Source: Acidobacteriia bacterium UBA6623 (GTDB lineage: Bacteria; Acidobacteriota; Terriglobia; Bryobacterales; UBA6623). From it: a DNA stretch of 64,000 nucleotides. Each line of letters begins with the position of its first letter. The first letter of the stretch is position 1. A program made the position numbers and the translations under genes. The stretch spans positions 25,021 to 89,020 of the forward strand of contig DJHJ01000026.1 in assembly GCA_002433055.1 (NCBI GenBank), written 5' to 3'. Below the pieces are notes generated by a model. The model did no database searches. It was given only the letters and a program-made list of their open reading frames with translations, and was not told where the DNA came from. Below are positions 7,883 to 16,516 of the stretch, piece by piece.

Positions 7883-8836
7883 ATGACAGATTTTCCCAGA
7901 CGTAAATTCCTACAGCTGACACCTCTACTAACCATGCTCGACCAAACAAGGGTTCCTGCGAAGAGCTCGACTCCAATTAAAACAATTCCACCCATTTGTA
8001 TGTTTTCGAAACATCTTTCATTTTTGGATTACAAACATCTCGGTCGTACACTTAAGCAGATCGGCTTTGATGGTGTTGACCTCACAGTTCGACCCAAAGG
8101 GCACGTCCTGCCAGAAAATGTCGAACGGGATCTTCCCATCGCAACCGAAAAGATTCGCGCAGAAGGCATTGACGTGCCCATGATTACCACTAACCTTACG
8201 TCCTCAAATGATCCAGCAGCATCGACAACTCTGCGCACTGCAGTCAACCTTGGGATCCCATACTATAAATTGGGCTACTACTACTATCGTGATCTCAAAG
8301 AGCTCGATGCCACGCTTGCTCGTGTTAAAAAATCAGTTGAGGGGCTCGCCGCTCTTGGGAGCCAGGTTGGCATTCAAGGAGGTTTCCACACGCACCAGGG
8401 ACGCACTGTCGGAGCGGCGATGTGGGACAACTGGTGGATTCAGCGCGACCTTGATTTGCCATCTATGGGGTTTTACTTTGATCCCTGTCATGCCACTGTT
8501 GAAGGCGGCAACTGGGGATGGAAAATCGGCTTCCACCGTCTGTCATCTCGAATCAATATGGTTTCCCTGAAAGACTTCTACTGGGAAAAAAAATTCGGCA
8601 AGTGGAAAATGAGCTACTGTCCCATGGGGGAAGGCATGGTCCGCTTCGATGAATTCTTTCAACTGCTCGCTTCGATTAGTTTCCATGGGCCGATTTCGGT
8701 ACATCTAGAATACGATATTAACGGTGCAACAGAATCAGCCAGACACAGTAATACATTGTCTGCCATTGAGAAGGATCTGAAATTTGTGCAAGACAAACTA
8801 ACACAGGCCTATAGTATTTCGGGTAGCAGACCGTAA
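7883..8836 (+). CDS. Tat-exported sugar phosphate isomerase/epimerase-like TIM barrel protein
   Basis: The 317-residue protein opens with a twin-arginine-like leader (FPRRKFLQLTP). It continues as a xylose-isomerase-like TIM barrel: GFDGVDLTVRPKGH near 57-70, HTH at 171-173, FYFDPCHA near 193-200 and HLEYD near the end, with Asp/His/Glu positions expected to bind a metal. GAGGAG lies four bases before the ATG and fixes the start. Members act as isomerases, epimerases or hydrolases on sugars or inositols; the substrate cannot be read from the sequence. It is divergent from actA and is probably a single gene. Confidence 0.8.
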   Translation: MTDFPRRKFLQLTPLLTMLDQTRVPAKSSTPIKTIPPICMFSKHLSFLDYKHLGRTLKQIGFDGVDLTVRPKGHVLPENVERDLPIATEKIRAEGIDVPMITTNLTSSNDPAASTTLRTAVNLGIPYYKLGYYYYRDLKELDATLARVKKSVEGLAALGSQVGIQGGFHTHQGRTVGAAMWDNWWIQRDLDLPSMGFYFDPCHATVEGGNWGWKIGFHRLSSRINMVSLKDFYWEKKFGKWKMSYCPMGEGMVRFDEFFQLLASISFHGPISVHLEYDINGATESARHSNTLSAIEKDLKFVQDKLTQAYSISGSRP

Positions 8837-8948
8837 AATCTCTTGCGAGATCTGCGTCATTAATTGATATACCTATTGACGCGACAGTGCCAAGTCTTTA
8901 ACACTTGTTGTGCACAACACATAAAATTGGAAACTTAATGGAGACGAT

Positions 8949-11000
8949 ATGCTCACATTTGTACGCATTTTAGCTTGCACACTTTTTTTTGTTACATGTG
9001 CGTTATCGCGAGTGGTAAGCGTAGAAATAAAGACTCGATCATCCGTGCTCGGTGGTCAACAATTCGGACTAGCAGGCTCCTATGAAGCGATCGGGGGCAA
9101 GATTCACTTTGCAGTTGACCCTTCGGTTGCCGTGAATCAAATTATCACTGATATCAATCTGGCGCCGAGAAATGCTAGCGGTGAAGTAGAATTTAGTTCG
9201 GATTTTTTTCTTATCCGTCCGGCCGATATGTCACGCTCTAACGGTGCGTTACTCATCGACATTCCCAATCGTGGAGGAAAAACCGCTATCCGAATGTTTA
9301 ACAGGCCCGGTCGACAATTCGATCGGAATCGCGATTGGCGGATGCTGAACACAAAAGAAGATTATGGCGACGGATTTTTACTGCGAGAAGGTTTTACTAT
9401 TCTTGCCGTTGGATGGCAATTCGACCCGCCGCACGAAAAAAGTCGGATGCGGTTATATACCCCCACTGCTAAACGAGATGGGGAAACCATTCGGGGAGTT
9501 GTGCGTGCTGATTTTGTGGTCAGCGATCGCGTCCAGCATCACATTCTTTCAGACCGAAACCATGTCCCCTACGAAGTAGCGGATTCGACTGACGCAGTCA
9601 ATCAACTCTCAGTTCGGGATACTGTCGAAGGAGTACGGAGAGTTATCCCGCGTGCAAAATGGCGCTTCGCCCGTGTTGAAAAAGGTGTACCAGTCGCCTC
9701 ATCGACACATGTCTATCTGGAGGGTGGCTTCAGTCCGGCAAAAATATATGAGGCTGTATATATTTCGAAAGATCCGCCCATAGTCGGCCTCGGGCCTGCT
9801 GCGGTTCGCGATGTCGCTTCCTATTTCAAGTTCAATGGATCAACCGAGCTCGGCATACCTCAACGCTCGCTGAGTAGAACTTTGGCGTATGGGATATCTC
9901 AATGTGGTCGTTTTTTACGGACATTTATGTACTACGGATTCAATGAGGACGAACAAGGGCGTCGCGCCTTGGACGGTGTTATCTCTCATGTCGCCGGTGG
10001 AGGACGCGGCAGTTTCAATCATCGTTTCGCTCAACCCTCACGCGATGCCCATCCTTTTATGAATTTTTTTCATCCCACGGATATATTTCCGTTTACTGAC
10101 CGTAAGCAGACCGACCCTATAACTGGTCGATCCGACGGTCTGCAAGTGCATCGCCTCAAACCAAACCTCCGCCCGAAGGTTTTCTACACAAATTCAGCAT
10201 ATGAATACTGGGGGCGTGCTGCGTCACTAATTCACACAAGCCTCGATGGCAATCAGGATATTGAACCACTCGACAATACACGGATATACCTCTTTGCGGG
10301 TAGTCAACACGGACCAGCGACCTTTCCGCCGCCACAGACAACAGGAATACAACCCGACAATCCGATGGATTTCAGCTGGCCGATGCGAGCTCTTCTTACT
10401 GCTCTTGATCGATGGGTTGACAGTGGTGTCACACCACCGGCAAGTCGTTACCCACGAATTGACGATGGCACGCTCGTAAGTGTCGATAAGTTAAACTTTC
10501 CAGTCATTCCTGGTGTCAAAATTTCATCTCGCATCCACAAGGCGTACCGAGCAGACTATGGTCCACAGTTTTACAGTGCAGGCATTGTGACCCATGAGCC
10601 GCCAAAAATCGGCAAGGCTTTCCCCGTTTTGGTCCCTGCGGTTGACAATGATGGGAATGATCGTTCAGGTATTATTCTTCCCGAATTAAGTGTTCCACTT
10701 GCAACTTACTTAGGCTGGAATACTTTCAATCAACGATCTGGCCCGAGTCAGGAAATAACAAGTATGAATGGATCGTTTGTTCAGTTTGCTCGCACGAAAA
10801 TCGAACGAAAAACGACTGGAGATCCACGATTGTCGATCGAAGAACGCTATCGCGACCGTGAACAGTATATTGGAAAAATTACTGATGCCGCAATCGATCT
10901 GATGGATGAAGGGTATTTAGTGCCGGCCGATGTGCCACATGTAATACGAGTAGCTGGTGAGCATTGGGATACTCTAGTAGACGGCAAGAGGACGAATTAA
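8949..11000 (+). CDS. Secreted alpha/beta hydrolase domain protein (Abhydrolase_10-like)
   Basis: The 683-residue protein has an N-terminal signal peptide (about 1-25). The long, mostly uncharacterised hydrolase domain has a nucleophile elbow GISQCGR with Ser317, GSQHGP in the middle as a probable acid/His region, and VPAVDNDGNDRSGI toward the C-terminus. These are hallmarks of a large family of predicted periplasmic esterases common in soil and marine bacteria. The reaction is probably hydrolysis of an ester or amide; the substrate is unknown. It stands alone between the sugar-isomerase-like gene and the ribosomal genes. Confidence 0.75.
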   Translation: MLTFVRILACTLFFVTCALSRVVSVEIKTRSSVLGGQQFGLAGSYEAIGGKIHFAVDPSVAVNQIITDINLAPRNASGEVEFSSDFFLIRPADMSRSNGALLIDIPNRGGKTAIRMFNRPGRQFDRNRDWRMLNTKEDYGDGFLLREGFTILAVGWQFDPPHEKSRMRLYTPTAKRDGETIRGVVRADFVVSDRVQHHILSDRNHVPYEVADSTDAVNQLSVRDTVEGVRRVIPRAKWRFARVEKGVPVASSTHVYLEGGFSPAKIYEAVYISKDPPIVGLGPAAVRDVASYFKFNGSTELGIPQRSLSRTLAYGISQCGRFLRTFMYYGFNEDEQGRRALDGVISHVAGGGRGSFNHRFAQPSRDAHPFMNFFHPTDIFPFTDRKQTDPITGRSDGLQVHRLKPNLRPKVFYTNSAYEYWGRAASLIHTSLDGNQDIEPLDNTRIYLFAGSQHGPATFPPPQTTGIQPDNPMDFSWPMRALLTALDRWVDSGVTPPASRYPRIDDGTLVSVDKLNFPVIPGVKISSRIHKAYRADYGPQFYSAGIVTHEPPKIGKAFPVLVPAVDNDGNDRSGIILPELSVPLATYLGWNTFNQRSGPSQEITSMNGSFVQFARTKIERKTTGDPRLSIEERYRDREQYIGKITDAAIDLMDEGYLVPADVPHVIRVAGEHWDTLVDGKRTN

Positions 11001-11094
11001 TTACGGGTCGAACTGCTACAATTTCTATGCACAGGGACGACAGCTGCACTCTTCCGAGTGGATAATTGTTGCCACGTGAAGACAGACTCTTTGT

Positions 11095-11122
11095 TTGACC
11101 CATCTGAAAACCTCTCTATAAT
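11095..11122 (+). promoter_or_regulatory. Sigma-70-type promoter of rplU-rpmA
   Basis: TTGACC (11095-11100) and TATAAT (11117-11122) are separated by 16 bases, 36 bases upstream of the rplU start codon. This is the clearest housekeeping promoter seen in the window. Confidence 0.6.
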
Positions 11123-11135
11123 GAGTTGTAGAGAG
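11112..11135. repeat. Inverted repeat CTCTCTA-N10-TAGAGAG over the rplU -10 box
   Basis: A perfect 7-base inverted repeat (11112-11118 and 11129-11135) covers the -10 box and the expected start of transcription of rplU-rpmA. It could be an operator, or, if transcription starts further upstream, a small leader hairpin. No regulator can be named. Confidence 0.45.
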
Positions 11136-11157
11136 TTCACAGTCAGAGTTTTAAGCC

Positions 11158-11469
11158 ATGTATGCAATTATTGAGACGGGTGGAAAGCAGTACCCTATCG
11201 CGCCAGGAGATGAGCTGAAAGTCGAACTGCTGGCAGGAGAACCTGGGACAGGTGTCGAATTTGATCGAATCGTAGCCATATCGAAAGATGACGGAACACT
11301 CCTAACCGGCGACGAGCTCAAATCAGCGAAAGTCCTCGCTACCATCGAGGGCGCAGAACGGGGCGAAAAGATCGTGGTGTTTAAATTCAAGCGCCGCAAA
11401 CATTATCGACGCCGCACAGGACACAGGCAAAAGTACACCAAGGTGAAGATAAGTGACATAGTCGTATAA
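11158..11469 (+). CDS. rplU: 50S ribosomal protein L21
   Basis: The full-length 103-residue product begins with the typical MYAIIETGGKQY and ends in the basic KRRKHYRRRTGHRQ segment that binds 23S rRNA. It is the first gene of the classic rplU-rpmA pair; rpmA follows after 38 bases. No strong ribosome site precedes the ATG. A promoter with an overlapping inverted repeat lies just upstream. Confidence 0.98.
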   Translation: MYAIIETGGKQYPIAPGDELKVELLAGEPGTGVEFDRIVAISKDDGTLLTGDELKSAKVLATIEGAERGEKIVVFKFKRRKHYRRRTGHRQKYTKVKISDIVV

Positions 11470-11507
11470 GCTTCATGTTGAATGCACGCAAGGAAAGAGA
11501 TTAAACA

Positions 11508-11771
11508 ATGGCACACAAGAAAGGACTAGGTAGTTCCAGAAACGGGAGGGACTCCAACGCACAGCGGCTAGGCGTGAAGCGTTTTGCAGGGGAGTTAGTT
11601 AGCGGTGGTTCAATTATAGTTCGTCAACGTGGCACTAGATTTCATCCTGGAGAAAACGTCGGTAAAGGGAAAGACGATACCCTGTATGCAAAAGTAACCG
11701 GTGTAGTAAAGTTTTCTGACAGGGGCCGCATGGGACGTGTGATCTCTATCCACAGTCAGTCAGCCGATTGA
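11508..11771 (+). CDS. rpmA: 50S ribosomal protein L27
   Basis: The 87-residue protein begins MAHKKGLGSSRNGRDSNAQ, with the N-terminal tail that reaches the peptidyl-transferase centre, and carries the conserved GSIIVRQRGTRFHPG block. It has no N-terminal extension of the kind cleaved in Firmicutes. AAGGAAAGAG lies upstream of the ATG. The usual third gene obgE is not downstream; a convergent SDR gene follows instead. Confidence 0.98.
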   Translation: MAHKKGLGSSRNGRDSNAQRLGVKRFAGELVSGGSIIVRQRGTRFHPGENVGKGKDDTLYAKVTGVVKFSDRGRMGRVISIHSQSAD

Positions 11772-11861
11772 CGCTTCATCTTTACCACATCTCACCTGAT
11801 CGTTACTACGCCCATACTGCCAGCTATACCTGCTCGCGCGCCAGAAGTGTTCGATTCAATA

Positions 11862-12638
11862 CTAGCTTGTGGTGAGACCACCATCCACAACAATGGTTTG
11901 ACCTGTGACGTAACTAGATGCGTCTGAGCACAAGAAAAGAGCGGTTCCTTTTAATTCACCGCTTCTTCCAATTCGTCTGAGAGGGATGCGGTCTCGATAG
12001 TGTTCGGATACGCGATCTAGAATCTTTTCAGTCATACGTGATGGGAAAAACCCAGGCGCTAATGCGTTAACCCGTACACCATAAGGACCCCAGTTCCCTG
12101 CCAGCTCACGCGTCAAACCCATAACTCCCGCTTTGCTCGCCGCATAACCGGCCACACTTGCACCAGGAGCAGTACTTCCCCGAAGACCCGAAACCGAAGC
12201 AACGGTGAGTATGTTGCCTGTTTTTCGTTTAATCATGTGCTTGCCAATTGCTTGAGTGACGATCCAGGCACCAGTCAAGTTAACATCGAGTACTGCTCTC
12301 CACTTTTCCAACGGCATTTCTGCTGCATCTGAACCCCAGGTTATACCTGCATTATTAACCAAGATGTCGACCTGTCCGAAACGTTTCAACACCTGCTGCA
12401 CTGACTGATCGACTTCGGTCGGATCCGATACGTCACAAGTAGTGCCATCACACGAGAAGCCTTGGTTTTTAAATGCTGCAAGTGTAGGATCGAGCCAACT
12501 TTCTCTGCGGGCAACAAGAAATACTGCAGCTCCCGCTTCGGCTAGTCCTTCTGCAATCTCTGCACCTAAACCTCTCGAGCCTCCTGTGATAAGCGCAACT
12601 CTCCCCGTTAAGTCAAACAAAGATTTTGTATCCATCAT
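11862..12638 (-). CDS. SDR-family NAD(P)-dependent oxidoreductase
   Basis: The 258-residue classical short-chain dehydrogenase has the nucleotide motif TGGSRGLG at 17-24, NNAG in the middle, the catalytic Ser in ASVSG, YAASK as Tyr/Lys, and a C-terminal GQTIVVDGG. It resembles gluconate 5-dehydrogenase and FabG-type enzymes that oxidise or reduce a sugar or keto substrate; which one is not decidable. It is convergent with rpmA, with the tRNA-Glu gene just upstream on the same strand. The start is an ATGATG pair, so one extra Met is possible. Confidence 0.9.
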   Translation of the reverse strand: MMDTKSLFDLTGRVALITGGSRGLGAEIAEGLAEAGAAVFLVARRESWLDPTLAAFKNQGFSCDGTTCDVSDPTEVDQSVQQVLKRFGQVDILVNNAGITWGSDAAEMPLEKWRAVLDVNLTGAWIVTQAIGKHMIKRKTGNILTVASVSGLRGSTAPGASVAGYAASKAGVMGLTRELAGNWGPYGVRVNALAPGFFPSRMTEKILDRVSEHYRDRIPLRRIGRSGELKGTALFLCSDASSYVTGQTIVVDGGLTTS

Positions 12639-12703
12639 GCGGTGCTAGTGTATCATTCGTTTCATGCCCACAAAGAATACCAGGGGAGAAATTGAAGCAG
12701 TAC

Positions 12704-12778
12704 TGGTAGCGCTACCGGGATTCGAACCCGGATTTGAGCCTTGAGAGGGCCCTGTCCTAACCCTTAGACGATAGCGCC
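12704..12778 (-). tRNA. tRNA-Glu (anticodon CTC)
   Basis: A full cloverleaf can be folded: acceptor GGCGCTA with TAGCGCT (G1-U72 wobble), D arm GTCT/GGAC, and anticodon stem GGGCC/GGCTC holding loop CTCTCAA, so anticodon CTC reads GAG. The T arm is CCGGG-TTCGAAT-CCCGG, and ACCA is encoded at the 3' end. Confidence 0.95.
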
Positions 12779-12856
12779 GACTATCCACGATTGTAAGAAA
12801 GGTCTGTATAGGGGTCAAGGTTTTTGCTGCACTGCTGATCCATCACCATCAGTCCG

Positions 12857-13531
12857 CTAACGCCGTACTTGCCATTTCTTGATTAGTAACTGTGCTTTAG
12901 AAATTTCTTCCGCAGTCATTGTCGTCCGAATTGTCTCCAGTGTGTTTTGATAATCGTCCGCATCGCTCACTGGAGCATGCATCCAAGCCAACCTTACCCA
13001 CTTGTAGGCTTGTACATTATTTTGGAGAGTACCGTCGCCTCGGTGATACATCAATCCTAGGGTGAATTGTGCATCTATATCCCCTTGCTTAGCCGCTTCT
13101 TGGAACCATTTTACTGCCTCCGTGTAATTTTTCTGGACTCCACGACCAGTGTCATACATCGTGCCCAAGTTGAATTGTGCGCTCGAATTTCCTTGTTTTG
13201 CGGCTTTACGATACCATTGGACAGATTTCGCATAATCACGCGGTACCCCTTCACCAGTAGAGTACATGGAACCTATGTTGGACTGTGCCCGTGGGTCGCC
13301 CCGTTTGGCGGCGCGCAAGTACCACTTGAATGCTTCCGTTTGATCTTGTCGAACCCCATCACCAAATTGATAGATAGTACCTAACGACATCTGCGCTTCT
13401 ACATTCCCTTGTTCGGCCAGTTGTCGCAGATCGACAACCTCGGGCCGTAATTGCTGTGCGGGCAAAAAGCCGCCACTGCCACCACTCAGAACTATCAGCA
13501 ATATGCACAAATATACTGCTCGGTACACCAT
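12857..13531 (-). CDS. Exported Sel1-repeat protein
   Basis: The 224 residues comprise a signal peptide (about 1-25) followed by four to five 36-residue Sel1 repeats of the A-LG-Y-G-GV--D-A--W-AA-G type from about residue 38 to 190. Sel1 proteins are solenoid scaffolds for protein-protein contacts, often in the periplasm. No partner is evident: neighbours are a tRNA and a divergent GMC oxidoreductase. The function is unknown beyond the scaffold. Confidence 0.85.
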   Translation of the reverse strand: MVYRAVYLCILLIVLSGGSGGFLPAQQLRPEVVDLRQLAEQGNVEAQMSLGTIYQFGDGVRQDQTEAFKWYLRAAKRGDPRAQSNIGSMYSTGEGVPRDYAKSVQWYRKAAKQGNSSAQFNLGTMYDTGRGVQKNYTEAVKWFQEAAKQGDIDAQFTLGLMYHRGDGTLQNNVQAYKWVRLAWMHAPVSDADDYQNTLETIRTTMTAEEISKAQLLIKKWQVRR

Positions 13532-13677
13532 TTATAAAGCATAGCGCACTAAATAATACGCAAAAACACATCAGTCTGAGTCTGTTAAGAGGTTAATGTT
13601 TAACTTATGATATAAGAGCCCAAGGACTGGAAACTGTACTTGAAATCACAAGCTGATACCCAACTCAAAAGAAACAC

Positions 13678-15363
13678 ATGGCAGACCTAAATAAGACGTA
13701 CGATGCTATTGTTGTCGGCAGTGGTGCATCAGGAGGTTTTGCTGCGAAAGAACTGACTGAAGGTGGCCTACAGGTACTACTTCTCGAAGCGGGCTCGCAT
13801 CTCAACCCAGCAACTGATTTTACAACTCACCGCTGGCCGTACGAAATGCCATTTCGAGGATTTGACAAACCGGGGGTTCGTGATTCGGTTTACCCAAACC
13901 AGTACACTGCTGATGAGTACAGTCGCACGCTCTATATAGATGATCGAGATCACCCGTATACGACCCCTTCGGATAAGCCGTATCGCTGGATTCGGTCGCG
14001 CTGCGTCGGAGGAAAACTGTTACATTGGGGGCGCAATGCAAGACGCCTAAGCGATTTTGATTTCAAGGCAGCGGATCGCGACGGTTACGGTGAAAACTGG
14101 CCAATCAGCTATGCGGATCTCGCACCATACTACGACAAAGTTGAACGCTTTATTGGAGTTAGCGCTTCAATAGAAAACATCGCACACTACCCTGACGGGA
14201 AATACCTTCCTCCATTCCCCTTAAATTGTGGTGAAAGAATAGTGCAGAAACTCGCTCCCTCTTTAGGGTTAGGGATGCGTGTCGTCCCAAAACGAGCAGC
14301 ACAACGAACGGTCGCTATCAACGGATTGCCGGCTTGTCATTACTGCGGAAGCTGTGAACGCGGATGCGACATCGGTGCGTTTTGGAATTCCGCCTCCGAC
14401 ACTTTACAGGCAGCTTCCCGCACAGGTCGATTAACTTTGCGCCCGGATTCGGTGGTGCGTAAAATTCTCGTCGATGATACTGGCAATGCAAAAGGCATTT
14501 CCTTTGTGGACCGTAATACCAAAAAGGACTACGAAGTGAGAGGACGCGTCGTTGTACTTGGGGCATCAGCACTTGAATCAACGCGGATAATGTTGAATTC
14601 TCAATCGCGTTATTGGCCAAACGGAATTGCAAATTCGAGTGGTCTTTTAGGGCATTACTTAATGGATAATTTTGGTGGACCAAGCGTTACGGGGCTGCTT
14701 CCCGTGCTACGCGATCGCGAGCCTGTCAATGAGGATGGCAAAGCTACTGGGGTTGATATTGTACCCTATCGCAATATCACCTCAAAGCATCCTGCGTTTA
14801 TTCGTTCATATGTTCATGAAGGTGGATCCGGAGCGCAAATATTTCCTTGGCACGCAAAAACTATGGTGGGGTACGGAAATCAATTCAAACGCACTGTTCG
14901 CAGTTATTATGGAGCACATATCGGCTTCAACACGCGCGCAGAAACCTTATCTCGCGTGGAAAATTTTGTGGAGCTAGATAGACGTACTGTCGACCGGTGG
15001 AACATTCCGACCCTGAAGATCCACTGCAAATTTGGAGCGAACGAGACTGCAATGGCTAAGGACGCAGTCGAAAACCTAACTGCACTTTTTGATGCGCTCA
15101 ATGCAGAACACGTCCAAGTGGATCGCAATATACTAACACCGGGATCCATGATCCATGACATGGGGACTGCACGCATGGGTGCTGATCCAAAGAAAAGCGT
15201 TCTTAATGGGTACAACCAAACCCATGATGTTTCAAATCTTTTTGTGGTCGATGGTGCGGCTTTTGTAACGTCTGGAGGCTACGGCCCGACATTGACTATC
15301 GCCGCATTATCTGTTCGAGCTTCGGAATTTATACTTCAAAAATTAAAACGGGGTGAGATATAA
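13678..15363 (+). CDS. GMC-family FAD-dependent oxidoreductase
   Basis: The 561-residue protein has the FAD-binding GSGASGG at 14-20. It also has the GMC signature region around VGGKLLHWG (about 109-117), cysteines in ACHYCGSCERGC (about 219-230), and the C-terminal HDMGTARMG and GYGPTLTIAAL blocks that shape the active site. Enzymes of this kind oxidise alcohol or sugar groups. The Cys-rich insert is typical of the large subunit of gluconate/glucoside 2- or 3-dehydrogenases that act with a small subunit, and such a partner is encoded 19 bases downstream. No Tat signal is visible here; the partner carries a short leader, so export as a pair is possible but unproven. Confidence 0.9.
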   Translation: MADLNKTYDAIVVGSGASGGFAAKELTEGGLQVLLLEAGSHLNPATDFTTHRWPYEMPFRGFDKPGVRDSVYPNQYTADEYSRTLYIDDRDHPYTTPSDKPYRWIRSRCVGGKLLHWGRNARRLSDFDFKAADRDGYGENWPISYADLAPYYDKVERFIGVSASIENIAHYPDGKYLPPFPLNCGERIVQKLAPSLGLGMRVVPKRAAQRTVAINGLPACHYCGSCERGCDIGAFWNSASDTLQAASRTGRLTLRPDSVVRKILVDDTGNAKGISFVDRNTKKDYEVRGRVVVLGASALESTRIMLNSQSRYWPNGIANSSGLLGHYLMDNFGGPSVTGLLPVLRDREPVNEDGKATGVDIVPYRNITSKHPAFIRSYVHEGGSGAQIFPWHAKTMVGYGNQFKRTVRSYYGAHIGFNTRAETLSRVENFVELDRRTVDRWNIPTLKIHCKFGANETAMAKDAVENLTALFDALNAEHVQVDRNILTPGSMIHDMGTARMGADPKKSVLNGYNQTHDVSNLFVVDGAAFVTSGGYGPTLTIAALSVRASEFILQKLKRGEI

Positions 15364-15382
15364 AGGGCTTCGGTAACGAAAT

Positions 15383-15925
15383 ATGGATAGACGTACAGTT
15401 TTGAAATTCGTTGGTGCTACTGTTTTGCAAAGTCGAGCAGAGACAGCTCGATCCCAGCTCCTTCAGATTTCGGAGAATCCTGCCACCTACCAACTTCAAT
15501 TTTTCGACGCCGATGAGGGCCAGCTCCTTGACTGCCTCACAGAAATGATTATTCCGACTGACGATCATTCACCGGGAGCTCACGAAGCAAAGGTCCACGC
15601 GTTCATCGATCTCATTGTGTACCACAGTGACCAATCGACACAGCAGGCTTGGAATGCTGGTCTTCGAGCAGTACAGCAAGAAGCCGTCAGGCTTTTTGGG
15701 GACTCCTTAGTGAAATGCACATCGCAACAACGTGAAAAAGTCATGAGTGCAATGGCAGCGAATGAGAAAGAACCCACGTCCGAATTAGAGCTGTTTTTTG
15801 AGCGGCTTAAATCGTTAACCATCGATGGTTACTATACTTCTGCGATCGGCATCCATGAGGACTTACAATACCAGGGAAATAAACCGCAAATGAAGTTTCT
15901 CGGCTGTACGCATGATGACCATTAA
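15383..15925 (+). CDS. Gluconate 2-dehydrogenase subunit 3 family protein
   Basis: The 180-residue small subunit has a weak twin-arginine-like start (MDRRTVLKFVG) and the family's core LLDCLTEMIIPTDDHSPGAHEA near 49-70, followed by helices and FFERLKSLTIDGYYTSAIG. It partners the GMC oxidoreductase 19 bases upstream, the arrangement seen in membrane-bound sugar dehydrogenases. It probably helps export or electron transfer of the large subunit. The cytochrome subunit that often completes such complexes is not nearby. Confidence 0.85.
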   Translation: MDRRTVLKFVGATVLQSRAETARSQLLQISENPATYQLQFFDADEGQLLDCLTEMIIPTDDHSPGAHEAKVHAFIDLIVYHSDQSTQQAWNAGLRAVQQEAVRLFGDSLVKCTSQQREKVMSAMAANEKEPTSELELFFERLKSLTIDGYYTSAIGIHEDLQYQGNKPQMKFLGCTHDDH

Positions 15926-16072
15926 AGTAATCCGCCCTTCAATTAACTGATAGAAAATTTAGATTGATTTCTTGTTACGTTTTGCCGCCCTTGATCCGTT
16001 TATTCAGAGCTGCTGGTAGACTTTAATCGAGGTTTGCAATAGTAAATTAACAAACCACAGAAAGGTAACAGT

Positions 16073-16345
16073 ATGCAATTTATGCTTAGTTGGAAAATTA
16101 CACCAGGTGATTACATAGCCTGTGCGAAGAGGTTTATTGAAACTGGTGGAGCTGATGTTGAAGGAATCACGACAATCGGACGATGGCACGCACCTGGATC
16201 TTCTTATGGGTGGCACCTGGTGGAAGGAACGCCAGAAGCAGTTGCGAACCAAGCCGCAGCCTGGAATCCGTATATCACTCTGGAGATAACACCTGTGATT
16301 ACGGACGAAGTTGCAGCACCAGCCGTTGCTAGCGTGCTGGAGTAG
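16073..16345 (+). CDS. DUF3303 domain protein
   Basis: The 90-residue protein has the DUF3303 pattern: an initial beta strand MLSWKI, then IGRWHAPGSSYGWHLVEG (about 44-61), and a closing EITPVITDEVA. It is a small ferredoxin-like fold of unknown function. GAAAGGTAACAGT precedes the ATG, giving a good ribosome site (AAAGG). It stands alone; the inverted repeat at 16419-16460 lies downstream. Confidence 0.8.
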   Translation: MQFMLSWKITPGDYIACAKRFIETGGADVEGITTIGRWHAPGSSYGWHLVEGTPEAVANQAAAWNPYITLEITPVITDEVAAPAVASVLE

Positions 16346-16418
16346 CGGTCTACGCTACTAAATGTATCAAGTAGTGCGCTTTTGGCTTATTTGATGCGAA
16401 ACATATCAGAGAGTCTGA

Positions 16419-16460
16419 CTGTACGCCGTTCGTGAAGAAATACACAGCGACGGCGTACGG
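16419..16460. repeat. Long inverted repeat between convergent genes
   Basis: An 11-bp stem (one G-U pair) is formed by 16419-16429 and 16450-16460, with core GTACGCCGT/ACGGCGTAC and a 20-base loop. It lies between the DUF3303 gene and the convergent inositol-phosphate synthase gene. No T-run follows on either strand, so it is not a standard rho-independent terminator, though it could end or stabilise both transcripts. Confidence 0.5.
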
Positions 16461-16516
16461 TTCCCCGCAGTCAATTCCACCTATGAACAGCGTCTGGAAC
16501 GGAGATCTTTATGTAT

